From Pedobacter sp. Leaf176 (GTDB lineage: Bacteria > Bacteroidota > Bacteroidia > Sphingobacteriales > Sphingobacteriaceae), in the NCBI RefSeq assembly GCF_001424305.1, contig NZ_LMPD01000001.1, forward strand, positions 1,074,853 through 1,138,852: a stretch of DNA of 64,000 nucleotides, in the 5' to 3' direction. Below are positions 8,941 through 20,533 of this stretch, in pieces. How positions within the stretch are numbered: the stretch's first letter is position 1; the number at the start of each line of letters is the position of its first letter. The notes under the pieces are model-generated. The model was not told where the DNA came from. It searched no databases and worked only from the letters and a program-made list of their open reading frames with translations. Position numbers and translations under genes: made by a program.

Positions 8941-9510
8941 ATGCTTAATTTAGTTCTCTTTGGCCCTCCGGGGGCGGGTAAAGGCACCCAATCCGAAAAG
9001 CTGATATCTAAATATCAGTTGGTACACATTTCAACCGGCGATTTGTTTAGAGCACATGTAAAGGGAGAAACCAAATTAGGTAAAAAGGTTAGCCAGCTGT
9101 TAGCAGATGGGGAGTTAGTACCGGATGCGATTACAATTGCAATGCTTGAGGAAGAAGTAGATAAAAACCCTGATGCAAAAGGTTTTGTATTTGACGGTTT
9201 CCCCCGCACCGTTCCGCAAGCAAAAGAACTTGATTTATTTTTGGAGCGTAAAGGCAGTAAGATTGCTGGCGTTATTGCTTTAGATGTTGATCAGGAGGAA
9301 TTGACAAAGCGTATCGCTGAACGTCATAAAGTAAGTGGCCGTCCGGATGATGATGCTGAAAAATTAAAGAAACGCATTTCAGAATATTTCGATAAAACCA
9401 TTCATGTACTGCCTTATTATGAGGAACAGGGGAAGTTGAAGAAAGTAAATGGAATTGGAGAAATAGAAACCGTTTATACTGATCTTTGCGCTGTAATCGA
9501 TCAGTTTTAA
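8941..9510 (+). CDS. adk: Adenylate kinase
   Basis: Interconverts ATP plus AMP with two ADP in the cytoplasm. The 189-residue protein has the P-loop GPPGAGKGTQ at 8-17, the NMP-binding STGDLFRAH, FDGFPRT, and a short LID segment (RHKVSGRPDDDAEK), so it is the short-LID form without a zinc finger. Start and end agree with the family. It is followed by a terminator and then obgE, so the two genes are probably transcribed separately or by partial read-through. Confidence 0.97.
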   Translation: MLNLVLFGPPGAGKGTQSEKLISKYQLVHISTGDLFRAHVKGETKLGKKVSQLLADGELVPDAITIAMLEEEVDKNPDAKGFVFDGFPRTVPQAKELDLFLERKGSKIAGVIALDVDQEELTKRIAERHKVSGRPDDDAEKLKKRISEYFDKTIHVLPYYEEQGKLKKVNGIGEIETVYTDLCAVIDQF

Positions 9511-9534
9511 TAATAATTAAATTTTTAAATATAG

Positions 9535-9580
9535 CATCCGCAGAAAGCATTAGTAGCTTTTTTGCGGATGTTTGTTTTTT
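9535..9580 (+). terminator. Terminator between adk and obgE
   Basis: Stem CATCCGCA / TGCGGATG (9535-9542 / 9563-9570), with an inner GAAAGC/GCTTTT pairing, followed by a T-rich tract (9571-9580). Confidence 0.75.
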
Positions 9581-9625
9581 AACGATTTTTGTAAGCTAAA
9601 TCGTTAATCTAAATCTAAAATCAAT

Positions 9626-10621
9626 ATGTCACAGGGTTCGAATTTCGTAGATTATGTAAAAATTTGTTGCCGTTCAGGTAAGGGCGGGGCAGGTTCTGCA
9701 CATTTGCATCGTGATATTTTAACTTCAATGGGCGGTCCGGATGGTGGTGATGGCGGTCGTGGCGGGCACATCATTGTTAAAGGAAGTATTCACATCTGGA
9801 CTTTACTGCATCTTAAATACCGTAAACATATTATAGCAGAGGATGGGGGTGCAGGTGGCAGTTCACATAAATTTGGAAAACAAGGAACAGACGAAATCCT
9901 TGAAGTTCCACTTGGAACCATTGCCAGGGATGCTGAAACAGGGGAAGTTCTTTTTGAAATCACCAAAGATGGCGAGACTAAAATATTAACAGCCGGTGGC
10001 CGCGGAGGTTTGGGTAATGCGCATTTTAAGAATGCCGTTCAGCAAACACCGAGATATGCACAACCAGGTGAGCCAGGCAAAGAGGTTTGGAATATTCTGG
10101 AATTAAAAGTACTTGCTGATGTTGGTTTGGTTGGTTTTCCTAATGCAGGTAAATCTACTTTGTTATCTGTTGTGTCTGCGGCAAAACCTGAAATCGCAGA
10201 TTATCCGTTCACTACCATTGTTCCAAATCTGGGCATTGTAAGTTACAGGGGTGGAAAATCATTTGTAATGGCAGATATTCCGGGAATTATTGAAGGTGCC
10301 TCAAAAGGTAAGGGCTTAGGCTATCGTTTCCTGCGCCACATTGAGCGAAATTCTGTTTTACTTTTCATGGTTCCAGCGGATACCAGCCGGAGCATAAAGG
10401 AAGAATACGCAATCTTAAAAAGAGAATTGGAGTCTTATAATCCGGAATTAATGCAAAAACCACACGTTCTGGCCATAACAAAATCAGATATGCTTGATGA
10501 TGAGCTGATGGAAGAGATGAAGCAGGACTTGCCTTCTATTCCGTCTATATTTATTTCATCAGTTGCCGAAAAAAATATACTGGAGTTAAAAGATATGCTT
10601 TGGAAAGCTATTGCTGAGTAA
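9626..10621 (+). CDS. obgE: GTPase Obg/CgtA
   Basis: Essential ribosome-associated GTPase. The glycine-rich OBG domain (about 1-160) shows [15 protein letters not shown] and [12 protein letters not shown]. The G domain has P-loop GFPNAGKS, switch TT in [21 protein letters not shown], and TKSD in the base-specificity position. At 331 residues it lacks the C-terminal OCT extension found in Bacillus Obg, as usual for this phylum. Confidence 0.96.
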   Translation: MSQGSNFVDYVKICCRSGKGGAGSAHLHRDILTSMGGPDGGDGGRGGHIIVKGSIHIWTLLHLKYRKHIIAEDGGAGGSSHKFGKQGTDEILEVPLGTIARDAETGEVLFEITKDGETKILTAGGRGGLGNAHFKNAVQQTPRYAQPGEPGKEVWNILELKVLADVGLVGFPNAGKSTLLSVVSAAKPEIADYPFTTIVPNLGIVSYRGGKSFVMADIPGIIEGASKGKGLGYRFLRHIERNSVLLFMVPADTSRSIKEEYAILKRELESYNPELMQKPHVLAITKSDMLDDELMEEMKQDLPSIPSIFISSVAEKNILELKDMLWKAIAE

Positions 10622-10652
10622 ATTCAGAAATAGCTTTCAAACAGCAATCCTA

Positions 10653-11018
10653 TTATCCTTGTCCTTCTTGCACTTGTCCATTGTCATGTGCCTGTTCAAG
10701 TATTTCCTTTACACTCGATTTTGGTTTTTTGGTGATCGTGTGTTTGAAATGAGGCACTTCGTGTTCAACGATATCTTCTTCGATAGCTTCAACACCAAAT
10801 ACTTTTTCTTTTAATAAATTGTATTTATCCTGAAATCCATAGCGTAGATTCTTTGCGCCACCAGCAATTTTTCCGCGGGTGCCTGCGCCACTGTCTGGTG
10901 CAAATAAAACACTAATGACTGCGCCAGCGGCTAGGCCTGCAACGAGCGCAAGTGCAACCTGAGCGTTATTATTTGATTTTTGGGTTAAATATTTTCCGAT
11001 TAACTTTCTGTATTTCAT
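10653..11018 (-). CDS. YtxH-domain membrane-associated protein
   Basis: 121 residues with one hydrophobic segment at about 21-40 (VALALVAGLAAGAVISVLF) followed by APDSGAGTRGKI, the hallmark of YtxH/GvpP-like proteins. The C-terminal half is charged and probably helical. Function is poorly known; related proteins are often linked to general stress. It converges with obgE (31 bases apart) and is divergent from the OsmC gene. Confidence 0.8.
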   Translation of the reverse strand: MKYRKLIGKYLTQKSNNNAQVALALVAGLAAGAVISVLFAPDSGAGTRGKIAGGAKNLRYGFQDKYNLLKEKVFGVEAIEEDIVEHEVPHFKHTITKKPKSSVKEILEQAHDNGQVQEGQG

Positions 11019-11122
11019 AACGTAGCATTTAAAAAGGGAACAAATCCTGCGTTATAATGTTTCGTAAAATCTTAATAAGTATAATATTTGGTAAGTTTAA
11101 AGCTTAGATATATAGAATAACC

Positions 11123-11503
11123 ATGGTAAAAGCAACAATAAATAAAGAACATTATGCCTGTTCTGTAACTAACGGCTCACATGAAATCGTAGTTGATGAG
11201 CCAATTGAATTGGGCGGAACCCATAAAGGTTTTGCTCCAAAAGGTTTGCTGATGGCATCGTTGGCCTCATGTGTTGCCATTACCCTCAGAATGTATATCG
11301 ACAGAAAGGAATGGGAAGTTGATAAAATAGAAGTAGAAGTTAACATGGAGATAGAAAATGCCGAGCATATTTTCCTGGAAGAAATAACCTGTACAGGGAA
11401 TTTAACCGAAGAGCAAAAGTTTAGGTTGGAAGATATTGCTACTAAATGTCCGGTGAGTAAAATTCTTACTGCAGGGCATGAAATCCGGTCGAAAGTACTT
11501 TAA
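11123..11503 (+). CDS. OsmC-family protein
   Basis: 126-residue OsmC/Ohr fold protein, probably a thiol-dependent organic hydroperoxide reductase. The two conserved cysteines are present: C50 in SLASCVAITLRMY and C109 in ATKCPVSKI. It lies beside a YtxH-like gene that is transcribed in the opposite direction, both plausible stress genes. OsmC-fold proteins without peroxidase activity exist, so the reaction is inferred. Confidence 0.88.
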   Translation: MVKATINKEHYACSVTNGSHEIVVDEPIELGGTHKGFAPKGLLMASLASCVAITLRMYIDRKEWEVDKIEVEVNMEIENAEHIFLEEITCTGNLTEEQKFRLEDIATKCPVSKILTAGHEIRSKVL

Positions 11504-11549
11504 TATGCAATCGTGTAAAACTCGTTTACATAAAGCTAAAAAGCTTTGG

Positions 11550-11557
11550 TATCTTTG
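11550..11557 (+). promoter_or_regulatory. Candidate -7 element for the DUF2130 gene
   Basis: TATCTTTG matches TAnnTTTG, 32 bases upstream of the DUF2130 start. Confidence 0.4.
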
Positions 11558-11589
11558 CTGCTCTGTATCTTTTGAAGCAAAAATAATTT

Positions 11590-12840
11590 ATGGCTACTGA
11601 AATTAAATGTCCCAATTGTGCACACGTTTTTCCTATGGAAGAAGCGATGGCTGAAGATTATAGGAAAGAATTGAGAGAAAAGGCTGCGGCCTATGCCAGA
11701 CAGAAAGATGAGGAGTATCAACGTAAACTTCAGATTTTTGAATCTGATAAACAACAGCAACTTAAAGCTTTTGAAGCAAAACTTGTAGAAGAAAAAAATA
11801 AATTAAAAGGTGATTTGGAAGAAAATTTGCGCAAAAGTATTGCTTCAGATTATGAAACCAAGTTGCAGATGCTCGAGGGATCGGCAAAAGACAATGCCGA
11901 AAAATTGCGTCTTGCCCGTGAAAAAGAACTTCAGTTTTTAAAACGCGAAGAAAGTTTGCTGTTAAAAGAACAGGAAATGGAACTGTCTATGCAGCGCAAA
12001 ATGCAGGAGCAACGGAACGAGTTGGTTGAGCAAATACGTAAGCAGGAGGCCGAAAAAAACAGTATAAAAGAAACTGAACATCAACTCCGTTTAAAGGAAT
12101 TGGAAAAGCAGCTAGACGATCAGAAGAAACTGGCTGAAGAGATGAAGCGAAAAGCAGAGCAAGGCAGTATGCAGCTGCAAGGTGAGGTTCAGGAATTAAT
12201 TCTGGAAGAATTACTGCGAAGCAATTTCCCATTCGATTTAATTGAAGAGGTTGGGAAAGGCGTTCGTGGCGCTGATTGTGTACAGGTTGTTCGTAACCAA
12301 TTCGGACAGGAGTGTGGTAAAATTATTTATGAAAGTAAGCGTACCAAAGATTTTGGAGGTGATTGGATCGAAAAGCTGAAAAAAGATATGCGTAGCATGG
12401 GTGTTGATGTAGCGGTGATTGTAAGCCAGTGCTACCCTAAAGGCATGGATTGTTTCGGTCAGCGGGATGGTGTCTGGATTTGCTCTTTTGAAGAGGTCAA
12501 TGCGGTTGCTTATGTCTTACGCGACGGTATCCTGCGTTTATCCAGTGCCATGAAATCTCAGGAAAATCGTGGTGATAAAATGCACATGCTTTACGATTAC
12601 TTAACCGGATCAGAATTTTCTGAGCAATGGAAAGCCATTCGTGAAGGTTTTATGAGCATGAAACTATCCATACAACGTGAACGCGACGCTATGGAACGCT
12701 TGTGGAAAGCCAGGGAAAAACAACTAGAAAAAGTATTATTGAACGCAACGCATATTCGTGGTTCGATTGAAGGCATCGCCGGAACGGATACCATACAGTT
12801 AAGTTTAACTGATGATGACGAGCAATTGCTTTTGGATTAA
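11590..12840 (+). CDS. DUF2130 protein with zinc-ribbon-like N-terminus and long coiled coil
   Basis: 416 residues. The N-terminus carries CPNCAHVF (residues 7-14), half of a zinc ribbon. Residues about 20-210 are dominated by Lys, Glu and Gln and read as a long coiled coil. The C-terminal third (about 210-410) contains GADCVQVVRNQFGQECGKIIYESKRTK, a segment reminiscent of PD-(D/E)XK nucleases with D, then E-x-K. DUF2130 proteins have no settled function; a nucleic-acid role is an inference from this motif. Confidence 0.8.
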   Translation: MATEIKCPNCAHVFPMEEAMAEDYRKELREKAAAYARQKDEEYQRKLQIFESDKQQQLKAFEAKLVEEKNKLKGDLEENLRKSIASDYETKLQMLEGSAKDNAEKLRLAREKELQFLKREESLLLKEQEMELSMQRKMQEQRNELVEQIRKQEAEKNSIKETEHQLRLKELEKQLDDQKKLAEEMKRKAEQGSMQLQGEVQELILEELLRSNFPFDLIEEVGKGVRGADCVQVVRNQFGQECGKIIYESKRTKDFGGDWIEKLKKDMRSMGVDVAVIVSQCYPKGMDCFGQRDGVWICSFEEVNAVAYVLRDGILRLSSAMKSQENRGDKMHMLYDYLTGSEFSEQWKAIREGFMSMKLSIQRERDAMERLWKAREKQLEKVLLNATHIRGSIEGIAGTDTIQLSLTDDDEQLLLD

Positions 12841-12850
12841 CAATTTAGAT

Positions 12851-15079
<2,229 letters not shown>

Positions 15080-15599
15080 TTTTGGGTTAACCGCAAAGGA
15101 CGCAAAGTTTTTCGCAAAGCATATAAGGTTCATTCAAGTCATTTCTTTTGGTTCACACAAGTCTGGTCGTAGCGTCTCGCTACGACTTTTTTTATTTCAA
15201 TAACAATAATCCAAAAAATGTTTCCCGCAGATGCCCGCTGATTTTTAGTCCGATATTAGTCGTTCCAACTTCTCGTCGTAGCGTCTCTCTACGACTTTTG
15301 TTTTGATAACAATCATTCAAAAAAATGTTTCTCGCAGACTACGCGGATGCCGCTGATTTTTAAGTCTGATATTAGTCGTATCTAAAGGAATGCGAAAATT
15401 TTTTGATCTGCGTTAATCTGCGTGATCTGCGGGAGATCAAAATGTTCCCGCAGATGCCTGCTGATTTTAATTCTAATATTAGTCGGTCCATCAGAAACAA
15501 ATAATTTTTGAACTTCGTTAATCACTGTAATCTGCGGGAAAATAATTGGTATATTGTTTACTTTGCAGTTAATAATTCATTCGATTCAAACAAATAATC
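15080..15599. repeat. 520-base repeat-filled gap (about 109-base units)
   Basis: No gene is visible. Two copies of a unit begin at 15166 and 15275 (109 bases apart), each with GTCGTAGCG/CGCTACGAC-type hairpins, then a CAATAATC-type spacer, then CCCGCAGATGC-CGCTGATTTTTAG and GATATTAGTCG. A third, partial copy of the second half lies near 15446-15485. CTGCGTTAATCTGCGTGATCTGCGG near 15410-15437 supplies complementary sequence. AACCGCAAAGGACGCAAAG at 15089-15107 belongs to another short repeat type. Confidence 0.7.
15166..15193 (+). terminator. Terminator after the GH97 gene
   Basis: Nine-bp perfect stem (15166-15174 / 15178-15186) with a 3-base loop, followed by a run of T. It is also the first hairpin of the repeat unit described for this gap. 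Confidence 0.7.
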
Positions 15600-16076
15600 A
15601 TGGCCAAAATAAAAAACCACATTGAACTTCAATTTTTAAGTGAACCATCTGATGTAAATTATGGTGGAAAAGTACATGGCGGTATGATGATGAAGTGGAT
15701 TGACCAGGCTGCATTTGCCTGTGCCTTGCAATGGAGCGAATCTTACTGCGTAACGGTTTATGTAGGCGGTATCCGATTTTTTCATCCCGTACATATCGGG
15801 CACCTGGTAAAGATGGATGCCCGGATCATTTATACCGGAAAAACCAGTATGCATATCGCTGTAGATGCTTATTCAAAACCTGTAGGTAAAGCAGATTTTG
15901 TTAAAAACACCCACTGTATCATTGTTTTTGTAGCGGTAAATGATGAGGGGCAGCCACAACAAATTCCTACTTTTAAGCCGAAAACGGAAAAGGAAATCGC
16001 CATGCATGGCTACGCAATAAAGTTGATGGAGTTAAGAAAAAGCATCGATAGAGAAATGGAACCTTATATTGTTTAA
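15600..16076 (+). CDS. Acyl-CoA thioesterase (hotdog fold)
   Basis: 158 residues with the hotdog signature NYGGKVHGGMMMKWIDQAAF, in which the Asp is the likely catalytic residue, and the later THCIIVFVAV strand. It resembles YciA/BACH-type thioesterases that release free fatty acids and CoA in the cytoplasm. It stands alone after the repeat-filled gap; chain-length preference is not predictable. Confidence 0.9.
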   Translation: MAKIKNHIELQFLSEPSDVNYGGKVHGGMMMKWIDQAAFACALQWSESYCVTVYVGGIRFFHPVHIGHLVKMDARIIYTGKTSMHIAVDAYSKPVGKADFVKNTHCIIVFVAVNDEGQPQQIPTFKPKTEKEIAMHGYAIKLMELRKSIDREMEPYIV

Positions 16077-16157
16077 CCAGTGAAAAGGTAAGCTCAAATA
16101 AATACATAGAGAATGTTGCCGGTTTTCTGGTGATAACGGGTTATAAAAATTTAACAG

Positions 16158-17897
16158 CTATTCTGCTATGGGTAGAGAGAAACAAAATTTACTACCTTCT
16201 CCGATAGCACTTTCTACCCATATTTTTCCGTCTTCTGCTTCGATAAAATCTTTCGAAATGGCTAAACCCAATCCAGAACCAGCTTTGTTTTGTCCATCAG
16301 TGGGTACCTGAAAATAACGGTCGAACAAACGTTTTTGATATTTTTCATCTATCCCTTTGCCGTAATCCTGAACAGAAAACTGGATGAATTTATCTTTTTG
16401 GAAAACATCAATCAAGACTTTCGATTTTTCGCTGCTGTAACGTAAGGCATTTGATAAGAAGTTGACCATGACCCAAGCCGTTTTCTGAATATCGGCATTC
16501 ACCTTTGGCAAATTTTCAGCGCAGTTGAATTCGAGTTGAATTAGTTTCTGTTCCGCCTGAAATTTTACAGCATCTAAAGCATAATTTACTATTTCCTTTG
16601 GCTCGGTTAGGGCAAATGTTAACTTTAAATTACCGGTTTCTACCTGCGATAAATCCAGTAATTCGCTTGTGATTTTTAGTAAACGGTCGCTGTCCTCCTT
16701 AATGTGGTTCAAGAGCTGGCTTTGTTCTTCATTCATTTCACCTACGCGCGTATCATTTAATAACTTCAGACTCATTTTTATAGAAGAAAGTGGTGTTTTT
16801 AACTCGTGTGAAACCGTAGCGATGAAATTTGTTTTGGCTTCATCAAGTTCTTTAAATTGCGTAATATTTTTTAACACGTACACACTTCCGGCAGATTTCG
16901 ACGATTCAAACAAAGTAATGTCAGTAAGCTCTTCATAGTTAGGTATCACGATTTCGCGGTTTTCCAGAAGGAAATAGGATTCCTTTTCATCAGCATATAT
17001 TTTCAATGTTTTATCGTCTGTATCGGGTTTAATAATGCGCTTTAATAACTCGTTCTTTTTAATCAATTCAGCCACATTCTGGCCTATAATTTTTTTCTCA
17101 TCCAAACTCATCAGCTTTGCTGCCAGATGGTTTAAAAAAAGCACTTCACCTTTTTCATTCAGACCGATAATGGCATCCTGCATTTGAGCAATAATGGCTT
17201 CAATCCGGGATTTTTCAGATTTGATTTTTGAAAGGTTGCTGTTTTCCCATTCGTTCAGCTTAACCACCATTCCATTAAATGCCTCAGCAAGCTCCGTAAA
17301 TTCATCATTGTTATCGAAATTTAAACGTTGCTTATAATTCTTGCGGCTGATTCCCCTTATTGCTGCGCTAAATTCCGCCAAAGGATTTGCTACAAAACCC
17401 GGAAAATTTATAATGAAAGTAAAAAGAATGATAAAACTGAGGGTAGCTGCAATCATAATGTACAGATTTGCCCTTCCTGAAGCCTCATTTGCAAGTTCGT
17501 TTTTCGCATAAATCGCTTTTAAATTAAGTTCTTCAATTTTTTGAAGTGCTGATCTCAAATCTTTCAACCCGCTTTTTCCGTTTGATTCCTGTAAAGACTT
17601 ATAGGTCGACGCCAACTTTTGAAATGCAACTTTTTCTCCGTTTTCAGTGATGTTGTTGCCTTCAAGCTTCAGATTTTCTTTAAATATTTTAGCCATTTCT
17701 GCTGACAATGGGAATGTACCCGAATCGACCACATTTCGCATAGCTGCAACATATTTCAGCGATTTGTAATTGTCTTTCAGAATTACTTTCGATTTATCAG
17801 AGAGTTCGTTCAGAAAGAAAAGTGCTATCAATCCGAATGATAAAACGATTATAAAGAGAAATCCGAATCCGAGACGGAGCTTGGTTTTTATTTTCAT
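16158..17897 (-). CDS. Membrane sensor histidine kinase (HAMP-PAS-HisKA-HATPase), probable partner of the KdpD module
   Basis: 579 residues. Transmembrane segments at about 7-28 and 148-168 bracket a short periplasmic helical domain; HAMP (about 170-222), PAS (about 228-330), HisKA with the phospho-acceptor His in FIATVSHELKTPLS, and a HATPase with NFLSNALRYS, DYGKGI and GSGLGL. It is the last gene of the kdp-region minus-strand series, 226 bases after a KdpD sensor module that has no kinase of its own. Inference: the two together replace full-length KdpD, and the sigma54-type regulator at 28687-30024 is the output. Confidence 0.88.
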   Translation of the reverse strand: MKIKTKLRLGFGFLFIIVLSFGLIALFFLNELSDKSKVILKDNYKSLKYVAAMRNVVDSGTFPLSAEMAKIFKENLKLEGNNITENGEKVAFQKLASTYKSLQESNGKSGLKDLRSALQKIEELNLKAIYAKNELANEASGRANLYIMIAATLSFIILFTFIINFPGFVANPLAEFSAAIRGISRKNYKQRLNFDNNDEFTELAEAFNGMVVKLNEWENSNLSKIKSEKSRIEAIIAQMQDAIIGLNEKGEVLFLNHLAAKLMSLDEKKIIGQNVAELIKKNELLKRIIKPDTDDKTLKIYADEKESYFLLENREIVIPNYEELTDITLFESSKSAGSVYVLKNITQFKELDEAKTNFIATVSHELKTPLSSIKMSLKLLNDTRVGEMNEEQSQLLNHIKEDSDRLLKITSELLDLSQVETGNLKLTFALTEPKEIVNYALDAVKFQAEQKLIQLEFNCAENLPKVNADIQKTAWVMVNFLSNALRYSSEKSKVLIDVFQKDKFIQFSVQDYGKGIDEKYQKRLFDRYFQVPTDGQNKAGSGLGLAISKDFIEAEDGKIWVESAIGEGSKFCFSLPIAE

Positions 17898-17955
17898 GAT
17901 GATGATGTTTTGTTAACCACAAAGTTTAGTGTATTGCAGTTACATTTTATTTTTT

Positions 17956-18013
17956 ACCACCTTAGACACCTTAGTAAACCTAAGCTTGGATATTCTTAGG
18001 TGTCTTAGGTGGT
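17956..18013. repeat. ACCACCTTAG-type inverted repeat, copy 2
   Basis: Two 19-base arms, 17956-17974 and 17995-18013, are complementary at 17 of 19 positions. Each arm contains two tandem CACCTTAG-like units. It matches copy 1 at 12851-12912 and lies between the kinase and the KdpD module. Confidence 0.8.
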
Positions 18014-18031
18014 GAAGTTGTTTTGTTTTTT

Positions 18032-18122
18032 ACCACAGAGGGCATTGAGTTTTTCACAGAAAAATAAAGAGATTAAATATTAACTCTGTGTCTTTCTTTG
18101 GTCTTTCTTTGTGTACTCGGTG
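18032..18122. repeat. ACCACAGAGG-type inverted repeat
   Basis: ACCACAGAGGGCATTGAG at 18032 and a later TTCACAG face CTCTGTGTC and GTGTACTCGGTGGT near 18086-18122. It is an imperfect hairpin of a second repeat type in the same intergenic region. Confidence 0.55.
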
Positions 18123-18123
18123 G

Positions 18124-19251
18124 TTAAATAATTTGAGAAAGCACAACCAGATCAATTTCTTTTGCAGCTAAATTACGCAACAGTTGGTTAAAAATTGCCG
18201 TTCGCATGATTACCTGAAAAATATTTAAATGTGGTTTGCCAATACAAATGGTGGTAATTTCTTTTTCAGTTGCCATATTGATAATCGATTGGGTAATCTG
18301 ATTGCTTTTAATTTTAATTACTTCAGCGCCTAATTCGGTAGCAAGTTTGAAATGGTTAATCAGGTGACGCTGTTTATCGAGCTTGATCTTATCTAAACTC
18401 TCTGCATCGCTTTGCACATAAAGTACAATCCAAGGCGAATGATAATAGGAGGCAAGTCTGGCCGTTTTCCGGATAACAACGCCGGCGGTTTCGGCGTTTG
18501 ACGAGATACATGCTAAAAATCGTTCAGACCGCAGTTTAACAGATTTGGGGATTTCAGTTTGAATTTTTCTTTCTACCTGATGAACTACTTCTTTTAATGC
18601 CAGTTCTCTAAGCTGCAAAATTTTATCTGGTTGAAAGAAATTTTCAAGTGCTCTTTCAATTTTGCTTTTATCATAGATTTTACCTTCTTTTAAACGGGTA
18701 ACCAACTCATCAGCCGTTAAGTCGATGTTTACAATCTCATCGGCGATTTCCAGGATTTTATCGGGAATGCGCTCAGTAACGTTGATGCCAGTAATGTGCT
18801 CAATTTCCTCATTAATACTTTCCAGATGCTGAATATTTACTGCAGAAATTACATTTATACCGGCCTCGAGTAAATCGAAAACATCTTGCCATCGTTTGCT
18901 GTTTTTACTGCCTTCCGCATTCGTATGCGCCAGTTCGTCAACCACAACAATTTCGGGGTGGCGGTTCAAAATACCCTGCAAATCCATTTCTTCGATTTCT
19001 TTGCCCCGATAAAAAATTTTCTTCCTGGCGATAAAAGGCAAACCTTCAGTTAACGCTTCTGTTTCGACTCGCTTATGCGTTTCTATATAACCAATACAAA
19101 CATCAATGCCATTGCGTAAAAGCGCATGAACCTCCTGTAGCATTCGATAGGTTTTGCCCACACCTGCACTCATCCCAATATAAATCTTCAGTTTGCCTCG
19201 CCTCGATTTTTGAATGAGTTCGATGAAATGTTTAACCGAATCGTCTTTCAT
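18124..19251 (-). CDS. kdpD: KdpD sensor module without kinase domains (KdpD + USP)
   Basis: 375 residues from ATG 19251 (MKDDSVKHFIELI). The KdpD domain (about 20-230) has Walker A GMSAGVGKTYRML and Walker B VVVDELAHTN; a universal-stress-protein domain follows (about 250-370). The transmembrane, GAF and kinase domains of enterobacterial KdpD are absent. The likely role is cytoplasmic sensing linked to K+ supply, signalling through the separate kinase encoded downstream. Upstream in-frame codons to 19284 are read through an inverted repeat and are not included. Confidence 0.9.
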   Translation of the reverse strand: MKDDSVKHFIELIQKSRRGKLKIYIGMSAGVGKTYRMLQEVHALLRNGIDVCIGYIETHKRVETEALTEGLPFIARKKIFYRGKEIEEMDLQGILNRHPEIVVVDELAHTNAEGSKNSKRWQDVFDLLEAGINVISAVNIQHLESINEEIEHITGINVTERIPDKILEIADEIVNIDLTADELVTRLKEGKIYDKSKIERALENFFQPDKILQLRELALKEVVHQVERKIQTEIPKSVKLRSERFLACISSNAETAGVVIRKTARLASYYHSPWIVLYVQSDAESLDKIKLDKQRHLINHFKLATELGAEVIKIKSNQITQSIINMATEKEITTICIGKPHLNIFQVIMRTAIFNQLLRNLAAKEIDLVVLSQII

Positions 19252-19265
19252 ATTATGTAAGATGT

Positions 19266-19332
19266 AAGATGTAAAATGGAGCATAGGTAATGCATGGATG
19301 ATTTAAATTTTTCATTATCCATTTTACATCTT
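19266..19332. repeat. Perfect 15-base inverted repeat between porin and kdpD genes
   Basis: Arms AAGATGTAAAATGGA (19266-19280) and TCCATTTTACATCTT (19318-19332) are fully complementary around a 37-base loop. Extra partial units (GTAAGATGTAAGATG, CCTTCATCCATCTT) flank it. Confidence 0.8.
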
Positions 19333-19345
19333 CCTTCATCCATCT

Positions 19346-20416
19346 TTAAAATGAAACAGCAATACTTGCAGTTAACGTGGTATTGGCATTAACTAAATTG
19401 CTTTCTCTTGTAAAAATTTTATCCTTGCTATCGTAAGTTTTACCTTCCAACCGGATTACCGCATTTGGAATTGGCGAATAATCAATATTTAAAGAATAAC
19501 CTTTTGTTTTAAAACCGTCTGGCGTTCCTGTTGATATAAACACACCATTTTTATCTTCGTAATATTCAAATCTGCCGGCTATGGCCCACTTCTCTGCAAA
19601 TTTATATTGTGCAATTGCTACCGGAGAAATAACTTCGTTTTTATTGCTGTTTCCTTTTGATTGTTGTTGTGTGCCGTAATCTAAACCAAGTGTTAGCCCG
19701 AATTTGTCTGTTAACTGAAAAATACCGTATATGTTGTGATAAAAACGGTTTACACGGACAGAGTCAACGCCTTCGGTTCCTAAATAATTGCTGTAGTTTA
19801 CTGTAATTTTTGATGTTGGTTTCCAGGTTAACTGCAAACCGCCGGCAGGTTTATCGTTTCCGTTTTGTCGGGTAATTCTTTGCCATCCATTTAAATAGAG
19901 TAGGGTTGCTGTTAATTTCCCATCTTTTGTTCCGTATGTGATTTTAGCCCCGGATTCATAATAAGGTGTGTTTTCTGATGAAATGTTTCTGGTTAAAACC
20001 CAGCAATCTTTGGAAATGGCACTTTCAAAACCGATATGTGATGAAAATACCCCAGCATCGATCCACAGATTTTCCGATTTTGATAGTTTTACGCCGGCAT
20101 TGGCCTCAAAAATATTTTTGAGCACACCTGGCTCAGCGGCTAAATTGGCGTTTGAGTAAGTTCCAGCCATTACAGCCAGATTTGCCCGGATGTTGCCGCT
20201 ATCATAAGCTGCTTTAATAAAGCCTAAATTTAAATTTACTTCATTTGTCCGATTATGGGAGTAAATATAACCTGGCCTGTTATGGTCGACTGGTTTGTTA
20301 AAATCGTAACCATAGTAAGTTTCCAGGTAACCGGAGAGTTTTACTTTTGGTTCTTCTTGAGCGAAAGCAGTTATAGATGCTGTTATTGTTGTGATAAGGG
20401 TGATTAATTTTTTCAT
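19346..20416 (-). CDS. Outer-membrane beta-barrel protein (porin) of the kdp locus
   Basis: 356 residues with a signal peptide (MKKLITLITTITASITAFAQ) and alternating-residue beta strands through to a terminal aromatic (ASIAVSF), typical of outer-membrane barrels. It resembles OmpL-like porin-2 proteins. Placed between kdpC and the KdpD module on the same strand, it is likely to admit K+ or other small solutes across the outer membrane under K+ limitation. That role is inferred from position only. Confidence 0.8.
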   Translation of the reverse strand: MKKLITLITTITASITAFAQEEPKVKLSGYLETYYGYDFNKPVDHNRPGYIYSHNRTNEVNLNLGFIKAAYDSGNIRANLAVMAGTYSNANLAAEPGVLKNIFEANAGVKLSKSENLWIDAGVFSSHIGFESAISKDCWVLTRNISSENTPYYESGAKITYGTKDGKLTATLLYLNGWQRITRQNGNDKPAGGLQLTWKPTSKITVNYSNYLGTEGVDSVRVNRFYHNIYGIFQLTDKFGLTLGLDYGTQQQSKGNSNKNEVISPVAIAQYKFAEKWAIAGRFEYYEDKNGVFISTGTPDGFKTKGYSLNIDYSPIPNAVIRLEGKTYDSKDKIFTRESNLVNANTTLTASIAVSF

Positions 20417-20533
20417 TTTGATGATGTGATTACACGGGTTTCCTTTGGCTTGATTACACCGATTTATGGATTACGCAGATTTTTCCTTTGTGTTGATTAT
20501 GGGGGCTTATGGATTACACTGATTTTTATGCGT

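Noticed and set aside
9272-9550. Minus-strand ORF of 92 codons overlapping adk
   Set aside because: Antisense shadow of adk; composition is not protein-like and it crosses the adk terminator.
15080-15599. CRISPR array in the repeat-filled gap
   Set aside because: The repeats are about 109 bases apart, imperfect and self-complementary, with related rather than unique spacers, and no cas genes occur in the window.
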